64,000 bases of DNA from Epichloe hybrida (Eukaryota > Ascomycota > Sordariomycetes > Hypocreales > Clavicipitaceae), in contig JAFEKR010000008.1 of NCBI GenBank assembly GCA_019022495.1, positions 1,674,001-1,738,000 on the forward strand, given 5' to 3'. Each line of letters starts with the position of its first letter. Position 1 is the stretch's first letter. A program made the translations under genes and the position numbers. The notes beneath the pieces were generated by a model. The model did not search any database. It was not told the origin of the DNA and saw nothing but the letters and a program-made list of their open reading frames with translations. This document shows positions 48,780-60,518 of this stretch, one piece after another.

Positions 48780-49543
48780 ATGTTGCGGTCTGTATTCGGT
48801 GCAACGAGAAGCTTGTCATCCACGTCACTTTCCAGAGTCACCATGGCATCCACGACTGAAGCAGGTAGCCGAGCGATCAAATTTGGCCCCTTTGAGGTCA
48901 CGAAACAGGTAAAATTTTAAATTTTAAATTTCTAAAAAAAAAGCCCCCAATTTTGTCACACATGGGAGGCGGTCGGCCATTTTTACGAGCCGAATCTTGC
49001 AACTTGGTCACGACTAACATGCTTTCTTCACTTCAGGTGTTTCTCACCACGCCACACTCCTTTGCTCTAGTCAACCTCAAGCCCATTGTCCCGGGGCACG
49101 TTCTCGTGTGCCCCCTCAGGCAGCACCTTCGACTCACAGATTTGTCTCCTGCCGAGACGGCGGATCTGTTCGGCGCGGTGCAGCTCACGCAGAAGATGCT
49201 GGCGAAGAGATACTTCCCCGACCCCGAGCATCTGCTTTCCGGCAGCTTTACCATTGCAATCCAGGATGGCCCGGACTCGGGCCAGACGGTGCCGCATGTC
49301 CATGTCCACGTGATTCCGCGGAGGGCAAATGACGTGGGCGGAAACCCCGACCTCATCTATACCAAGATGGCGAGTGAGGATGGCAACGTGGGGGGCGCTT
49401 TGTGGGATCGAGAGCGTCGTCCCGCTCCTGGCGGTGCGATGCCCCCGATTGAGGATCTTGATAGGAATACTAGGACCGCGGATGATATGGAGGGTGAGGC
49501 GGCGCAATATCGAGAGGCTTTGAAGCAGATGGGGTCTGTCTAG
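48780..49543 (+). CDS. Bis(5'-adenosyl)-triphosphatase (FHIT/Hnt2-like)
   Basis: HIT-family hydrolase that cleaves Ap3A and related dinucleotides. Exons 48780-48908 and 49037-49543 give 211 residues. The HIT triad is in VPHVHVHVIPR with His130, 132 and 134; the substrate loop FALVNLKPIVPGHVLVCP is present. There are two in-frame starts. The first adds 21 residues (MLRSVFGATRSLSSTSLSRV), rich in Arg and Ser with no acid, like a mitochondrial presequence. The second, at 48843, sits in the strong context CACCATGG and gives 190 residues. Dual targeting from the two starts is inferred. The C-terminal half after HVIPRRAND is variable, as usual in fungal FHIT. Confidence 0.9.
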
Positions 49544-50603
49544 ATGACTCTTCCGGGACATTTGTTCATGGAGTGATTTTTTGCACACCTTGCGGCTTCG
49601 GAGCTGCAAGGTTTTGCGTGAGCTTTGAAGCCAATTCAACAGGCATTTACATTTTCCACACCCCTCCCGAAGAGCTCGCGTCTTGCATATTCAAGAAAAG
49701 ATGGGAGTTGGGCTACTTCAGCAACTTCTTGGTGCGCACCCCAACGCATACGTGAGACGAAGTGGCGAGAATGAGTCCTAGTACCTCTCATTCGCCAGGC
49801 CATTCCATACGCCGCTTCTTCTTTCATGGCAAGTATACACAGGGGACAGGGACCTACGTATTATGTGTACAAACATGTCGACTCCCAGTGGATACTACTG
49901 CTGAATGCCGATCGCGCCAGAAGTCACTTTACATACATGCTGACATCACCCATGTCTGATCTGACATGCTTGCCCCTCATCTCCAAATTTGGCGGTTTCT
50001 CGAAAGAGGAGAGTCCATACCGCTGGTCATCTCTCTGATGTAATGCGAGCGGTCAGAGCCTGCGGCCCATCCCGCAAAGCATTTGCATTTCCAGCGCCTC
50101 GATCACAAGACTCATGGCGCGAATGAGGCTACCTCTTAGAAGCCTCGCGATTTGATGGCCCAGTGTACTCCGTGAGAAGGGAGCTTTTGGGTTGCGGGAT
50201 GAAAACGTGGTCCATGCCGCTATGTGTCAGAAAACCGGTCCGGCCATCGTTTGTGGCTACTAGGTATATTATGTAATATTAGGACCGCACCGAATCCCTG
50301 TTGTTTTCAGACATTTTGGGGGCTGTCACGGCAGACATCTCGGGGAACCGAGCGGGTAGTGATATCTGGGCTCGGGCACCAATTTATCGTTGTGTATGGA
50401 GCAAAGTTTCTGATTTGCTTGGGATGAATCGGGTCTCCATTTAAAAACAGCCGAAACGTTCAGTTGAGTTGGATCCTTGAGCGTTAATGGTAACCCCCAA
50501 ATATTGTTCCAACCAGATCCTATAACAACAGGATAAACTGGGGCATGAAATAAGGGGGGGTAAGATTCAAGAAGATGGTGGGGGTTGAAAAGTGGGGCAA
50601 CTA
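49544..50603. other. Intergenic region left of the inverted-repeat element
   Basis: No gene is recognised. A GTACTCCGT copy lies near 50164. Short frames are unremarkable. Confidence 0.5.
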
Positions 50604-51367
50604 AACGCGCATATCGCGTTTTTTAAATGCGCATATCGCGTTAGTCCAAAAACGGAAGAAGTACCTTTCCACCCAATCTCCCGCCAAATATACCAGCTCT
50701 TTTTAGTGGCGAATGCAGGCAGCTCACCACAACGTGCAACGCTTGCAACCTCTTCTGTAAAATTCCTTGCCTTCCTTTTTATTATCACGAGACCTCGTAA
50801 CGTAACAACGCAACGCAACAACGCAACGCAACAACACCAGCTTCAGCTCGGGGTAGTAGGGGCACAGCAACATCTACAGCTTCAACCCGTAGTGGAATTA
50901 CACGCCGTGGCCGCGGCGGGCAACGCAACACCCTAGCTGGCCTAGCCACGCGATTTGACGCCCTTGTTGATGCCCTCACAAGCTCACAGCAAGCTACTGC
51001 AAGTGCTATTCTAGCCTCACAAACAAGATTGACACAAAATCATCCGTTGCAGTCAATAGAAGCAGGCTATACCACGCCAACGCCTGTATTTACACCAACG
51101 CCAAGTCAAGCTTTCCCTGACGATCTCTCTCAGCCACCCGCAAGTCAAATTCGATTTATTCCGTACAATCCGCCGTCAGGGCAGTCATGATAGCTTCAAT
51201 AGCAGCTTTTTCAATAACATCAATACCTTCAAATATCGCACAAATAGGCATCTCAGTCAACAGTAAAAATCAATAGACGCGAGCCACACCAAAATTTGGT
51301 GTGGGGACCGTCCTTCCGTTTTTGGACTAACGCGATATGCGCATTCAAAAAACGCGATATGCGCGTT
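50604..51367. mobile_element. Non-autonomous DNA transposon with ~58-bp inverted repeats
   Basis: The ends match as inverted repeats over about 58 bp with one mismatch. Each end carries two copies of a gcgcatatcgcgtt unit, so the termini hold palindrome-like double sites. TA flanks both ends, which fits a Tc1/mariner-type target. Between them are GC-normal sequences with CpA intact, so the copy has not been RIP-mutated. One frame (about 50860-51190) reads RRGRGGQRNTLAGLATRFDA and ends FIPYNPPSGQS, with no transposase motif that I can see. It is probably a deletion derivative of a larger element. Confidence 0.8.
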
Positions 51368-53594
51368 TAGTGACCCTGAAAAGTGTGGTTGGTTGTTGAC
51401 TGATATAGTCATAAGAGGGCTGAAATGATGAGAAGGGATGAGAAGGGAGAAAAGGAACGATGACACCCCTCTGCGATATGTATGCGTTGAATGGCCAAAC
51501 TCGCTTCGCTGGGTCGTCTGCCGCGCGGCCGCAGGAACGAGAGCGAGCGAGTTTTATGTAGGAGTGTATGTAGCGATAGCGGGAGCTAGTGCAGGCCCCC
51601 AGCTAGCGCAACTCCATAGATGCATACATGTGTATGGGTGGAGGTCGCATTAGCAAAACGGGATCTGCAGCAGCCACAAACTTGCCAGGGAGCCGGGTCC
51701 GTGTTGTGCGATGACGGAGCTGCGGAGTGGGGGCGTCAAATTATCAAAGTACCACGGCAGCACGCGGCTCATTGGACGCAATAACGACTCCACAACTATC
51801 ATATATGTAACCATCGATGCGTCTCATTGCACGCATCTTTGGCCGACAATCTCAGCATCAATTGCGTTACTTGGCCCGGCCTGACCTCGTTAGCCCGGGA
51901 AGATGCGCTCGTGAAAACAAAGAGTGCCACGGAGGGCTACACAGCACCGATTGTCGGTGTACTTCCTGTCAACCAAGAGTCTGGAGGCCTATGTAGAATG
52001 GTTGTGGACGAGGTGATCATTCACATGATTCATCGCCACTTGGACACACTCTCCAGCCAGCAGGAAAGGTCGTGGAAGAAGGTGGTGGGAGTAGATCTCT
52101 CCGTCGGGTGGGGCGAGGAGAAGGTGATGGAAATCGACATGCCATTGAAATAGTGAAATATGATACCAACTATTTGTCGCCTTGTTGAGCTGGCAAGCAC
52201 ACTCTTTTGACCTTCTTCCATTCGATGTGACAACGAAGAAAAGAAGTGCGGCACCGGACACATGCAGGAAAAGGCATCGCAATCCGTATTACAGTCTATT
52301 GACATATTGCGTGAACCTGGATGTACAAGCTAGCTGTAGCCACATGGAATACCCATGTACGCGACATGCGGTGAGGGGGGTTCAAGCGCAAAACATGTAC
52401 GGATTAATTTCTATTATTTGCGTTTGAACCACAACTACAACTGCCGATGTACATACGTACATAAAACGTCGAGCGGTGAAAACAAGCACGACGAGGCAGC
52501 AAGGGGTAGGTCGCAGTCCTCCATCCATCTCTCTTATACTAATAAATACAGAACTGACTCACACGTACTCCAATCGAGATGCAAATTCTTGTAAGCGGGA
52601 GTCTCTTCGCGTGGCGCAACCCTTATCAACATGCTCCTTGGCCGTTGCGTTGTCAACAATGGCTCCGCACCACTCAGTGGCTCGACAAGAGTCAAGACAG
52701 ACTACGGCCGGAGCGGCCGGAGGTGCCTTCTGTGTCTCCCTCACAGTTACATCGTACAAAGCATCCATCCTATCGCCATCCATCCACCACACCAGACGCG
52801 ATCCCATGTGCCCTAAAATCAGGGTTCACACGAAAGCATTTAGAGCTTTGCCGCAGGCCGACGAGGGGACTTGCAAAGAATGGAAGCGGACAAACAATGC
52901 CTGGGGTTGAGACATTCCCGCCTGATTCGATGCTGCAGGTGAGACATGACATGAGCGCTCAATGCGGCAAGTCAATTTCTTTGCTGAGGAAGGAGCAACA
53001 CAACACACAGTTGCTCCACACTTCTAGGCTCTAGCTCGCCCGCTTTCGTTTGCACTGTCGCACTGTCTCGCCCGAGCGCCCCACAAGCCACAAGCCACAA
53101 GCCACAAGCCCCATTTGCGTCTAAATATTTGCATCTTTGGATTTGCATGTTTCGCTTTTGTGCATGCATCATGCATGCATGCAGGCATATTCTGCAGGCT
53201 ACCCACGTTCCCAGATCCACCGACGCCACCCAGGGCCGCTCACTGATTACCACCCCCCGATGGCCCGGACTAGAAATACGCACACAATCTTCTCTCGACT
53301 CGTTTTGTTCGACTTGTTCATTCGCCACTCATTCTACTTCTTTCACCTCAGGCCTGAAGCATCGTCTGTACTATTTCTCTTACAAACAAGTTATTTCCTG
53401 TCATTCAGTAACTCGACCTTTGAACTGCAAAGCCTGTCGTTCTGACTTGCGACACTCGACAACCCACTCGCCACATTTCTACCTCGCGGGACACCGCCTC
53501 GCAAGCTGTCGAGAAACGCGCACATAAACATCGGCACTCTTTTGTCGACGTGCCGTGTCTTGTTGTAGGCGCCCATCACACGACAAACAACAAC
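51368..53594. other. Intergenic region, 2.2 kb
   Basis: I cannot support a gene. A 108-codon frame at 51827-52153 has no recognisable domain. Simple repeats include ccacaag four times at 53081-53108 and catgcatgcatgca near 53163-53182. The last 400 bp are CT-rich, probably the leader of the next gene. Confidence 0.5.
53081..53108. repeat. Tandem 7-bp repeat (ccacaag x4)
   Basis: Four perfect copies are read directly. It is a microsatellite in non-coding DNA. Confidence 0.88.
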
Positions 53595-55355
53595 ATGGCC
53601 CTAACGAAGCAAGTCCATCTTCGCAATCCCGATGCCTTCCCAACGCTTCAACTCTTTCTACTAGGTACGACGAGTAACCTCAAGTCCAGCAACAATACTC
53701 CCAACACCAGCTAATATACTCGACAGCGATTGTGCGTCTTGCTGAGCCAATTGCTCTGACCTCCATCTTTCCTTACGCCTGGGCTCTCGTCAAAAGGCTC
53801 CAAATCGGCAACGAAGAAGATGCCTCCTTCCACGCCGGTCTTCTCATCTCCTCCTTCTCCCTTGCAGAAGCTCTCATGGGCATGTATTGGGGCGGCCTTT
53901 CCGATCGCATTGGTCGCAAGCCTGTCTTGATGCTTGGATGTGTGGGCACCATGCTTAGCATGGTCATGGTAGGATTCGCCTCCAATATTTGGATAGCATT
54001 ACTCGGAAGAGCCATAGGTGGTCTTCTCAACGGCAACATCGGTGTCATTCAGACGATGGTTGGCGAGCTAGTCACCAAACCCGAACACGAACGTAAGTAC
54101 AAGAGCGGTTTTACGCCTCGGCTTCATCGACAGCGGTCCTCGATTTCTTGTGAAATCTGTGCTAACACTCGATTGAATCATAGCACGAGCTTTTGCTGTC
54201 ATGCCCTTTGTATGGAGTATAGACACAATCATCGGGCCATGCATCGGCGGCACGTTTGCCGATCCTCATGAGTCCTGGCCCAATGCTTTTCCCAAAGGAG
54301 GCTTGTTCGATCGCTTCCCGTATCTTCTCCCCAATCTCCTATGCGCTGCGCTCCTGCTCATCAGCATAATCTTGGGTTTTCTCTTACTCGATGAGACCCA
54401 TCCTGATATGCAGCCGCGCATGTCGCTCCCTGCAGATACATATGTCTCCGAAGAGACGCCGCTGATTGAGACTTCAGATGCCATGAAGCGCCCAGCAGTG
54501 GACCTTCGTTCTGAAACTTATGGAACTCTTAGAAGTTCAAATGGCGAGCACGACTATGAGCAGATGACCGAAATGGCCATGCAAGAAAAATCAGGTTTGA
54601 CCACCAAGGTTTGGAACAAGCGAGTTGTCGGTTTCATCATCGCCTTATCCATCTTCACGTATCACTCCATGACCTACGATCATCTCATGCCCATTTTCTT
54701 CGAGGACGAACGTCGCATTGATAATGACAGAGTAACCAGTCTTCTGTCTGTCTTCAATTCTGCTGGTGGCTTGGGGCTCTCTCTGCGTGACGTTGGAATG
54801 ATCATGGCTGTCAATGGTGTGATTGCGCTATTTGTACAAGCTGTCATCTTCCCCATTGCTGCAGAGAGGGTCGGTGTGTTCAAGCTCTTCCTCGTTGTCA
54901 CCGTTTTACATCCTATCATATACGCAATTGTACCCCTACTTGTTCTCGTACCCGAGTCTCTCCTCTTCCCTGCCATCTACGCCTGTTTGGCAGTCCGCAA
55001 TATTCTCTCCATCACACTATACCCCCTCCTCTTGATTCTTATCAAAGAGGCCACACCATCATCCAGTGCACTTGGAAAGGTGAACGGGCTGGCTGCCAGC
55101 GCTGGTGCTGCTTGCCGCATGGTTGCCCCTCCTGTCGCTGGATATCTCTACACCTATGGCAGCAAAATGAACTGCACCGCCCTTGCCTGGTATGGAAGCG
55201 TCATTGTTGCCATTATTGGCTCAGTGCAATGTTTCTGGGTTCCTCGCGAGCGTCATGTCGATACATCTGAAGAATGTGCCACAGCACCCCCTTGCAACGA
55301 ATACACTCCCATGATTGCTGAAGTTTCGGCCGAGGAGAGACAGCAGGCCGCTTGA
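53595..55355 (+). CDS. MFS transporter, ZIFL-like (DHA1)
   Basis: Twelve-helix major facilitator resembling the plant zinc-induced-facilitator-like and fungal DHA1 group. Exons 53595-53664, 53727-54092 and 54184-55355 give 535 residues. Helix 1 begins AIVRLAEPIALTSIFPYAWA, and motif A is WGGLSDRIGRKPVLMLG. Next is LLGRAIGGLLNGNIGVIQTM (motif B region), and motif C-like PFVWSIDTIIGPCIGG follows the third exon start. A long hydrophilic central loop (about residues 215-290) and a hydrophilic C-terminus ending EERQQAA flank the second half. The substrate is unknown; metals, organic acids and drugs are all known in the group. Its leader is CT-rich, like many strongly expressed fungal genes. Confidence 0.86.
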
Positions 55356-56290
55356 TCTTCTGTTGTTGTTTTTCCATCGCTAATAAGGGACGTGACATGT
55401 GTCATAAATTGACCTTGTTTCAGACCTGTTGCAATCTACTAATTTGGCACTTTCAAAGAGTGACCAGAAATGTCACAGTTCCACGACGCGGGCTTCCGAA
55501 GAGGAATTGGATTCTAGCGACCGGTCGGGAAAGATTGAAGCAGAACTAAGGTCTGCATTCGAATGTTGCACCAAAGATGCCCCATGGTAGACTGTTTGAC
55601 ATGATTTGAAGCATAAACTGCATGGACTGGTGTTTGGAGCGTGATTTTTTATTTTTTTTCAAGAGTGTAAATATGTTTACATTTCTATCTCCTCGAAATA
55701 AAAGGAGACAGATAGGTACATAGAATACCTGGGGCAAAGAAAAATAATGAAGAAAATTATAAACACCTTTCTCCCGCGTATACTGCCTAAGTGCATGTTG
55801 AAGCGACAAGGAAGTGAGCAAGAGTGGGCCTGCGTCGTCCAGCCAAGCTAGCCGATGGAACCTAGTGGAAACCCGGAGAGCAGAGGTAGAGAGAGAGTTG
55901 GAAAGACGACATGATGCATGAGTCAACATGAGAATTTTGTCTCATCCTATAATTTTTCAATTCAATCTGGAGCCATTCTGAAGAGCAGACAGTTTTGCAT
56001 CATCGTTGCGGGAAATGATGGTTCTTCATCAGAAAAGAAGCCTGAGAAATTTTCGCCACTTGACCCAAAAAGTCGGAGCACATATATCACTACCTCACAA
56101 CCACCACAGATACCACAAACAACATCGGCAAACCTAAGCGGCCTTGATATTCTGTCTCATGAATCTCTCATTGTGCGATTAGCAAGATTATCAACAAGCA
56201 CAAATTCGATTCGGACATTGACCCTTATCTCCTGGTGGCGGCCCTGTGTGCGCCTGTCCCTGTCTACCGCTTGTTTCATCATCAGCAACA
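55356..56290. other. Intergenic region, 0.9 kb
   Basis: No gene is supported. Frames here are short and without recognised motifs; the right end is the CNS1 promoter. Confidence 0.6.
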
Positions 56291-57559
56291 ATGAAGATTG
56301 AAGAAATGACGGATGATATGGAGAAGGCGATCCTCGGGGAGAAGGCCACGTCGGGCAGTGCCGCGTCCTCGGGAACAGAAGCTGCAGCAGCGGCTCGGGA
56401 TGCCACGGAAGCAACCAAGCCAGAACTGCCGCCCGTCAAGAAGCAGACGTACGAGGAGATCATGGCCGACTTGAACAAGTGCCCTCTCTTCATGACGGAG
56501 ATGGAAGAAAACGACGACATTGCAGCGCTGCAGGCCCTCAACTACGAGGGGACACCGCTCGAGAACGGCATCGATTTCAAGGCGCGCGGCAACGAGTGCT
56601 TCAAAGTACGAGGGTACGTGGACGCGCGGGAGTTCTACACCAAGGGGATACAGATTCTGTCTCTGGAGGAGCGCAAGCGGAACCAACAAGGCGGCGGCGG
56701 CGGCGGCGGGACGACCAGGAACCTTGACCCAGAGGGCGACGGCGCAGAGGAGGAGGAGGAAGTCGCCGCGCAGAGACAAGTCCTCGAGGCGCTGCACGTC
56801 AACCGCGCGGCATGCCACCTGGAGCTCGGCAACTACCGCAGCTGCTGGACGGATTGCGCGGCGGCGCTGCGCCTCAACCCGGCCAACCTGAAGGCGTGCT
56901 ATAGGAGCGCAAAGGCCCTGCTAAAGGTGGACAGGGTCGAGGAGGCGGACGACGTCTGCGCGAGGGGCCTCGCCGTCGACGCCGAGAACAAGCCCCTCAG
57001 GCAGGTGGCCGAGGACATTGCCAAGCGCGCGAGGGACATGGACGCCAAGAGCAAGAGGGCGGCTGAGCGCGAGGCCACTGCCCGGCGGAGGGAGATGCTC
57101 CTCCGGGCGGCGCTGAAGGCGCGCAATATCCCGACCAGGGCGACGGCCCAGCCTCCCGAGATGGGCGACACGAAGCTGGAGCTCGTGCCGGACCCGGACG
57201 ATCCGACGAGCAGCTTGGCGTTTCCGACGGTGCTGCTGTACCCGGAGCATCTGGAGTCGGACTTCGTAAAGGCCTTCAACGAGACGCAGACGCTGGAGGA
57301 TCACTTGTCGTATGTGTTTCCGCTGCCGTGGGACAAACGAGGTGACTATACTGTTGCCGGCGTCTCGTGTTATGTTGAGACGACGGAAGGGGGTGTGCTC
57401 AAGATGGGCAAGAGAGTGCCGTTGCTCAAGGTCCTTGCCACGGGCAGGGTAGAGGTTGTGGACGACGTGGTGAGGATATACGTCCTGCCGAATGCCAAGG
57501 CGCACTCGTGGATTGACAAATTCAAAAGGGCCAAGGCGGTGCTTAAATATTACTTATAA
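56291..57559 (+). CDS. CNS1: Hsp90 co-chaperone CNS1/TTC4
   Basis: Cytosolic TPR co-chaperone that binds Hsp90 and Hsp70 and, in yeast, is essential and supports elongation factor 2. It is intronless, 422 residues. An Ala-rich N-terminus leads to the conserved YEEIMADLNKCPLFMTEME. The TPR domain lies at about 95-265 (FKARGNECFKVRGYVDAREF, ALHVNRAACHLELGNYRSC, LNPANLKACYRSAKALLK), with a G7 and acidic insert after the first repeat. The C-terminal wheel domain has FPTVLLYPEHLESDFV. The last codons (KAVLKYYL) fall exactly where the AT-rich retroelement block begins, so the natural C-terminus may be altered. A further upstream in-frame Met exists, but MKIEEMTDD is the family-like start. Confidence 0.9.
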   Translation: MKIEEMTDDMEKAILGEKATSGSAASSGTEAAAAARDATEATKPELPPVKKQTYEEIMADLNKCPLFMTEMEENDDIAALQALNYEGTPLENGIDFKARGNECFKVRGYVDAREFYTKGIQILSLEERKRNQQGGGGGGGTTRNLDPEGDGAEEEEEVAAQRQVLEALHVNRAACHLELGNYRSCWTDCAAALRLNPANLKACYRSAKALLKVDRVEEADDVCARGLAVDAENKPLRQVAEDIAKRARDMDAKSKRAAEREATARRREMLLRAALKARNIPTRATAQPPEMGDTKLELVPDPDDPTSSLAFPTVLLYPEHLESDFVKAFNETQTLEDHLSYVFPLPWDKRGDYTVAGVSCYVETTEGGVLKMGKRVPLLKVLATGRVEVVDDVVRIYVLPNAKAHSWIDKFKRAKAVLKYYL

Positions 57560-58400
57560 TACTTTATTAAAGAAAACTAATAGCTATAGCTAAAGCTACT
57601 CCTAATAGCTTAATTTATATATAATAATACTATTAATAGGATAATAAGTTACTCCCCTAACTACGCTCTTATAGGCTATTTACCTAAGTTTTATCTAGCT
57701 CTTAAGGGTAAGAGTAAGGAGGGGGAGGTCCTAGAAGCCTATATATACATATAAAAGCTATATAAGGTTAGGGAGAAACTAGCATATAACTAGGTAAAAG
57801 CTACTAAAGTATAAGTAAAGTATTATAACTAATAATACTAGCTATTAACCTTAAAAAGAGAAAACTTAGTACTACTATTAGTAAAGAATATTAGACTTAA
57901 GGATATAAAATAGAAGCTAACCCCTAGATTTATTAGGCTATTTTAAATACTTAATACTATAGGCAAATAAGCATACTAACTAGCGTTACCTAATAAGTAT
58001 AGTTAACTATATAATATATTCCACATTAGTCTATTAGAGCTATAGAATTACTAGAAAAATACTATAAATAAAGAAATACTAATACTAAACCTTAAAGATA
58101 AAGATAATAAATTTAAAGTTAAAGAAGTTAAGAATTATAGGAAGACTTATAAAGGTAATAAATACCTAGTAAAATAGAAGGGTTAGCTAAGCAAATATAA
58201 TTAATAAGTAGTAGTAAAAGATATAGAAGGTACTTAATATATAATTCAGGCCTTTTATTAAAGTAAAATAAGGAGAAAGCATAGTAAGCTATAAGCAAAT
58301 CATAAGCACTAAGGAATAATATTACTATAGTAAAGGCTTAATATTATTAGTTACCTAAAAATTCTACCTAGAGGCCTATATTATATTATAAAAAAATAAA
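57560..58400 (+). mobile_element. RIP-degraded gypsy 3' end: integrase tail and chromodomain
   Basis: The plus strand translates, through many stops, to a recognisable Ty3/gypsy end. A stretch like LVKNIRLKDIK, LTPRFIRLF and PNKYS...YNIFHISLLE is typical of the integrase C-terminus. At about 58120-58260 comes a chromodomain with KGNKYLVK-stop-KG, where Trp has become TAG, as C-to-T changes on one strand would do. The sequence has almost no CpA or TpG. It starts right after the CNS1 stop codon. The fragment lacks the upstream pol genes. Confidence 0.75.
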
Positions 58401-59600
58401 GAAAATAGTGCCTAAAGCGTAGGTAAAGTAACTAGAAAACCCTTTATTATAGCCCCTAGATAGGAGATAACCTTACTATTAATAAACCTATACTTTACCT
58501 TATTCTTATTAGCTTAAATTACCTCCTCTATAGTATAGAAAAAGTAATATACTACTATAGCCTAGGTAATATAGCCTAGATCTAATAAATAAAGCTAAAG
58601 AACTATACACGCTTCTTATATAGCTATAGCATTCTCTAAGTTCTCTTATTAAAATATTAGTAAAGCCCTAGTAAATAGATAATAAAAAGCTAGGGATAAA
58701 CTAGAAGAGAGGGGAATAGGGCCGCGGCTACTAAGGTAACTTATAACTACTGCTAAGAGACTAGATAGCTCTAGTAAGAAATAGAGGTAGCCTATATAGA
58801 AAGGTTAGCAAATAATAAGTAATTAGGTTAGGATTTAATAGACTTAATATGCCTTTATAGTACTAGTTAACCTAAAGGTAATATAGTATAAGGTATTTAT
58901 ATAGTTAAATCCTATAACTAAGTTAAGGATATACTTAGTAAAGCTATAGTAAGTCTTCTTTAAAAAAACACTAATACCCTTTTTATTTAGGGTAGAAATA
59001 GTAGTGCCTATAAGGGCCTATACTTACTTATAAATAACTATTAGGTTAGAAAAGTCACTAGCTATTATTACTATAGCCTAGTATAGAAAAGTTAGTAAGT
59101 TAGAAGTATATAGTAATAAAATACTAAGTAACTTACTATCTTATAAGTATTACTACACTTATTATATTAGAGATAATACTTTAACTACTTATCCCTAGTA
59201 GTGCTACTCCTAAGTAAAGAATAAGAAAAACTATATATAATTCTTAGTAAAGTAGCCTTAATTAGTAAGTGCCTCTTAAAGTTAGTATAGCTAGTGTGTA
59301 AGTAGTATATATAAAAGCACTTATAGAAGTAAATAGTATTAGCTTTTATAATAAAATAGTAAGGATAGGTGTGTAATAAGTTAGGGTAAATAAAGTCTAA
59401 TTAAAATTAATTAGAATAATCTAGAGTTATAAGAAGGAAAAGGGAGTAATATAATAGTAAGTTATAATAGAATTTATATTATAAAGCTAACTAATTTATT
59501 TATTATTATTTTTATTATTAGCTAGTTAGCAAATAGCTATATTAAGGCTAGGGAAAGCTATTTAGAAGCCTAGCTATAAGTAAGGGGATAATTATAAGGC
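58401..59600. other. AT-rich RIP-mutated DNA, identity unclear
   Basis: This has the same extreme composition (runs of tag, taa, cta) as its neighbours, with stops in every frame. I could not match it to a domain; it may be the gypsy 3' end and LTR or another element. Confidence 0.5.
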
Positions 59601-59800
59601 CTTACTTATAACACAGGTGCACCCCGCTAGCGCATTACATTATAGAGCTAGGTTCACGTAACACTAGCAAGCTACTAGCTATAAGTTAGTGACTCGCACG
59701 CATAACACACTTAGACCTAGCAAGCTTCAGTTAATATACGAACGCCCCTATATCTCTTGCCTAGCTATCCCTTTGTTCTCACAGATATATACTACTAAAT
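59601..59800. repeat. Less mutated patch within the RIP block, possible LTR piece
   Basis: Between two very AT-rich stretches this segment retains CpA and CpG (ggtgcaccccgctagcgcat; actcgcacgcataacacac). The gypsy reverse-transcriptase relic begins just after it. It may be an LTR or an ancient host fragment. Confidence 0.4.
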
Positions 59801-59804
59801 TTAT

Positions 59805-60261
59805 ATTAAAGAAAGTAATAAATAAAAGATAGCTTTTTATATATATTATAAGCACTATAAGTACCTTATAATACCTTTTAGGTTAATAAATACCTAGCTA
59901 CTTTCTAAAGTTATATTTATAAAGCGCTATATAGGCTAGTTAATACTATTTATATAGTATATCTAGATAATATCTTAATCTTCTCTAAGATAAAGAAGAA
60001 GTATACTAAATATATTAAGTAAGTCCTTAAATATATAAGGTTAGTAAAGTTATATATAAAACCCTCTAAGTACTCTTTCTATAAGGAATTAGTAAAATTC
60101 CTAGGGTTTATTCTCTTTATTAATAGGATATAAATAAATACTTACTAGGTTAATATAATTAGAGAATAAAAGAAGCTAATAAGTTTTAAGGAAATATAGT
60201 TATTTCTTAGGTTTTATAACTTTTACTAATAGTTTATTTATAAATACTCTAGGATTATAGT
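59805..60261 (+). mobile_element. RIP-degraded gypsy reverse transcriptase fragment
   Basis: The plus-strand frame gives KIAFYIYYKHYKYLIIPF, then YIVYLDNILIFSK (the YLDD active site with Asp changed to Asn), then LYIKPSKYSFYKELVKFLGF, and SFKEIQLFLRFYNFY. This is the core of a Ty3/gypsy reverse transcriptase from the VMPFGL region to near RNase H. It stops abruptly at KYSR, where a different LTR begins. Confidence 0.8.
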
Positions 60262-60518
60262 TGTTGATTCCTTCGGATCTTCATCGGTTTAATCGTGGCC
60301 AAAGACCAGACTAATTGTAGGTCCGGCGCGATGCACGCAATATAATTAGCTGCATTAATTCGCCACCCCCTTTTGTGCCCTATATACGGATTTCGCCCAC
60401 TTTTCTAGCATCTAGACTTTCCCTCTCTTCTCCCTCTTTCCTAGCTAACTAACTAATTATTATTAACTTTAATTTATATAGGATTTATTACCTACGCAGG
60501 ACCTTAGTAAATCTAACA
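60262..60518 (+). repeat. Probable 5' LTR of a second retrotransposon
   Basis: It starts with TG (tgttgattccttcggatc) exactly where the gypsy reverse-transcriptase frame breaks off. It is more GC-rich than its surroundings and ends near ctaaca. The right boundary is approximate; the other LTR lies outside the window. Confidence 0.6.

Noticed and set aside
51827..52153. 108-codon frame as a small gene
   Set aside because: No recognisable domain, no clear gene signals, and similar-size frames exist on the other strand.
39561..55355. Three MFS genes as part of a secondary-metabolite cluster
   Set aside because: They are separated by housekeeping genes (CEF1, FHIT) and no synthase, P450 or cluster regulator is present.
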